5,457 nt of DNA from Faecalibacterium sp. GTDB taxonomy: Bacteria; Bacillota; Clostridia; Oscillospirales; Ruminococcaceae. Under the pieces are notes generated by a model. It did no database searches. It was not told the DNA's origin and was given only the letters and a program-made list of their open reading frames with translations. Of this stretch, positions 4,676 to 5,457 are shown one piece after another (position 1 is the first letter of the stretch; the number at the start of each line of letters is the position of its first letter). Position numbers and translations under genes: made by a program. The DNA lies in NCBI GenBank assembly GCA_017483235.1, contig JAFULE010000028.1, positions 1 through 5,457 of the forward strand, written 5' to 3'.

Positions 4676-4882
4676 TCAGGATGCCTCGCCGTCTGTGGTG
4701 AACAGGCCGGGAATGGAGCACAGAGCAGCGGCACCCACCGCCACGTACACAATGCGGGACAGCAGCGATGCGCTGCCGCCAAACAGCCAGCCCACCAGAT
4801 TGAACGAAAACAGGCCCACAAGGCCCCAGTTGATGCCGCCGATGATCAGCACGGCAAGGCAAAGCTTGTAAAGCATCTTCAC
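4676..4882 (-). CDS. DUF378 (YuzA-like) small membrane protein
   Basis: A 68-residue protein with two membrane helices (about 6-26 and 43-62). The first carries the DUF378 signature LIIGGINWGLVGLFSF, the second opens with SRIVYVAVGAAAL, both characteristic of this family of unknown function. Length is normal. I chose the GTG at 4882 because AAGGAGG lies nine bases before it; the ATG two codons later (4876) would be 15 bases away, which is too far, but remains possible. The ribosome site is part of the right arm of a long hairpin (4888-4933) that begins just after the stop codon of the MFS gene, so expression is probably tied to that gene by read-through and translational coupling. No separate promoter fits in the 53 bases between the two genes. 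Confidence 0.85.
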   Translation of the reverse strand: MKMLYKLCLAVLIIGGINWGLVGLFSFNLVGWLFGGSASLLSRIVYVAVGAAALCSIPGLFTTDGEAS

Positions 4883-4887
4883 AAAGC

Positions 4888-4933
4888 AAAACCTCCTTCC
4901 TATGGCATCAGTATGCCCGTGGAAGGAGGTTTT
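4888..4933 (-). terminator. Terminator-like hairpin that also sequesters the DUF378 ribosome binding site
   Basis: AAAACCTCCTTCC (4888-4900) and GGAAGGAGGTTTT (4921-4933) form a perfect 13-bp inverted repeat. Within the 20-base loop GGCAT (4904-4908) and ATGCC (4913-4917) pair again around CAGT. Read on the minus strand, the hairpin starts 2 bases after the MFS stop codon and ends in TTTTGCTTT, as an intrinsic terminator would. The same 3' arm contains GGAAGGAGG, the Shine-Dalgarno of the DUF378 gene, so folding would hide it from ribosomes. On the plus strand the stem is followed by TTTTATTC, facing no plus-strand gene. Confidence 0.8.
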
Positions 4934-4935
4934 AT

Positions 4936-5457
4936 TCAATGATGCTGTGCAGTACGGCACAAAAGTTCGTGCATGGCGGCCATTGTTGCCAGAATCAGCA
5001 GCAGATACATGGGATACAGCGCCACCGTGATGTGGTTGGCCAGCAGGCCGAACAGCGGCGGCATCAGCAAACTGCCGGTGTAGGCACTGGCCATCTGCAC
5101 CCCGATCAGGGCCTGGCTGCGGGCCGGGCCGAAATGGGCCGGGGTGGAATGGATGATGCAGGGGTACACCGGCGCACAGCCCAGCCCCACCAGCACAAGG
5201 CCGGCCAGCGCCGCTGTCTGCCCCAGCGGCAGCAGCAGGGCGGCAACCCCCGCCGCCAGAATACAGCAGCCCATGCGGATGAGGGTGGTATCGCTGAATT
5301 TCATGGTCAAAAAGCCGTTCAGTGCCCGGCCGGCGGTAATGCCCAGATAAAACAGACTGGCAAAGCCGGCAGCGGTTTGGGCGTCCACCCCACGGTGCAG
5401 GGTCAGATAACTGCTGGCCCACAGGCCGGCGGTGCTTTCCAGTGCGCAGTAGCAGAA
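4936..5457 (-). CDS. MFS transporter, C-terminal part (runs off the right edge)
   Basis: The visible 173 residues are the C-terminal half of a major facilitator superfamily permease; the start lies beyond 5457. The frame is open to the edge, starting FCYCALESTAGLWASSYLTL, so the GTG at 5388 is not a real start. About five to six hydrophobic helices follow: LFYLGITAGRALNGFL, LIRMGCCILAAGVAALLLPL, LAGLVLVGLGCAPVYPCII, LIGVQMASAYTGSLLMPPLFGLL and LYPMYLLLILATMAAM. The string GLGCAPVYPCIIHSTPAHFGP followed by SQALIGVQMASAY is typical of FucP-like or related sugar/drug permeases in Clostridia; the substrate cannot be told. It ends at TGA (4938-4936), two bases from the hairpin that precedes the DUF378 gene, the two probably forming an operon with weak or regulated read-through. 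Confidence 0.88.
   Translation of the reverse strand, partial: FCYCALESTAGLWASSYLTLHRGVDAQTAAGFASLFYLGITAGRALNGFLTMKFSDTTLIRMGCCILAAGVAALLLPLGQTAALAGLVLVGLGCAPVYPCIIHSTPAHFGPARSQALIGVQMASAYTGSLLMPPLFGLLANHITVALYPMYLLLILATMAAMHELLCRTAQHH

Overview
The window looks like chromosomal DNA from a moderately GC-rich Gram-positive anaerobe of the Clostridia, most likely an Oscillospiraceae/Ruminococcaceae (Faecalibacterium/Gemmiger-like) gut bacterium. This is an inference from gene content (a flavin reductase-rubredoxin fusion, a DUF1292 protein, a lipoprotein cyclophilin, DUF378), strong AGGAG-type Shine-Dalgarno sites, sigma-A-like promoters in AT-rich islands and compact intrinsic terminators. 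I see no transposase, integrase, CRISPR array, rRNA or tRNA.

Layout. 1-36: window edge with no supportable gene. 37-93: promoter and inverted-repeat operator. 106-672 (+): TetR-type regulator. 676-707: terminator shared by convergent genes. 715-1356 (-): flavin reductase-like plus rubredoxin fusion. 1443-1489: perfect 16-bp terminator hairpin. 1523-2272 (-): FabG-like short-chain dehydrogenase/reductase with its own promoter and two palindromes at 2340-2382. 2404-2431: terminator of the next gene upstream on the minus strand, 2455-3201 (-), a cyclophilin-type peptidyl-prolyl isomerase lipoprotein. 3337-3365: plus-strand promoter for 3426-3749 (+), an acidic DUF1292 protein. 3750-4042: no protein gene but a strongly structured RNA (about 3815-4021) ending in a canonical terminator. 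4043-4627 (+): peroxiredoxin-like protein whose CxxC motif has become HPIS. 4640-4671: shared terminator. 4676-4882 (-): small DUF378 membrane protein. 4888-4933: large hairpin containing the DUF378 ribosome binding site. 4936-5457 (-): C-terminal half of an MFS transporter running off the right edge.

The genes do not form one pathway. The fused flavin reductase-rubredoxin and the peroxiredoxin-like protein fit electron transfer and oxidative-stress themes in an anaerobe; the others are independently transcribed units, most with their own terminator. The observations most worth following are the structured RNA at 3815-4021 directly in front of the peroxiredoxin-like gene, the loss of both redox cysteines in that protein, and the MFS/DUF378 junction, where a terminator-like hairpin buries a Shine-Dalgarno sequence that a terminating ribosome could expose.
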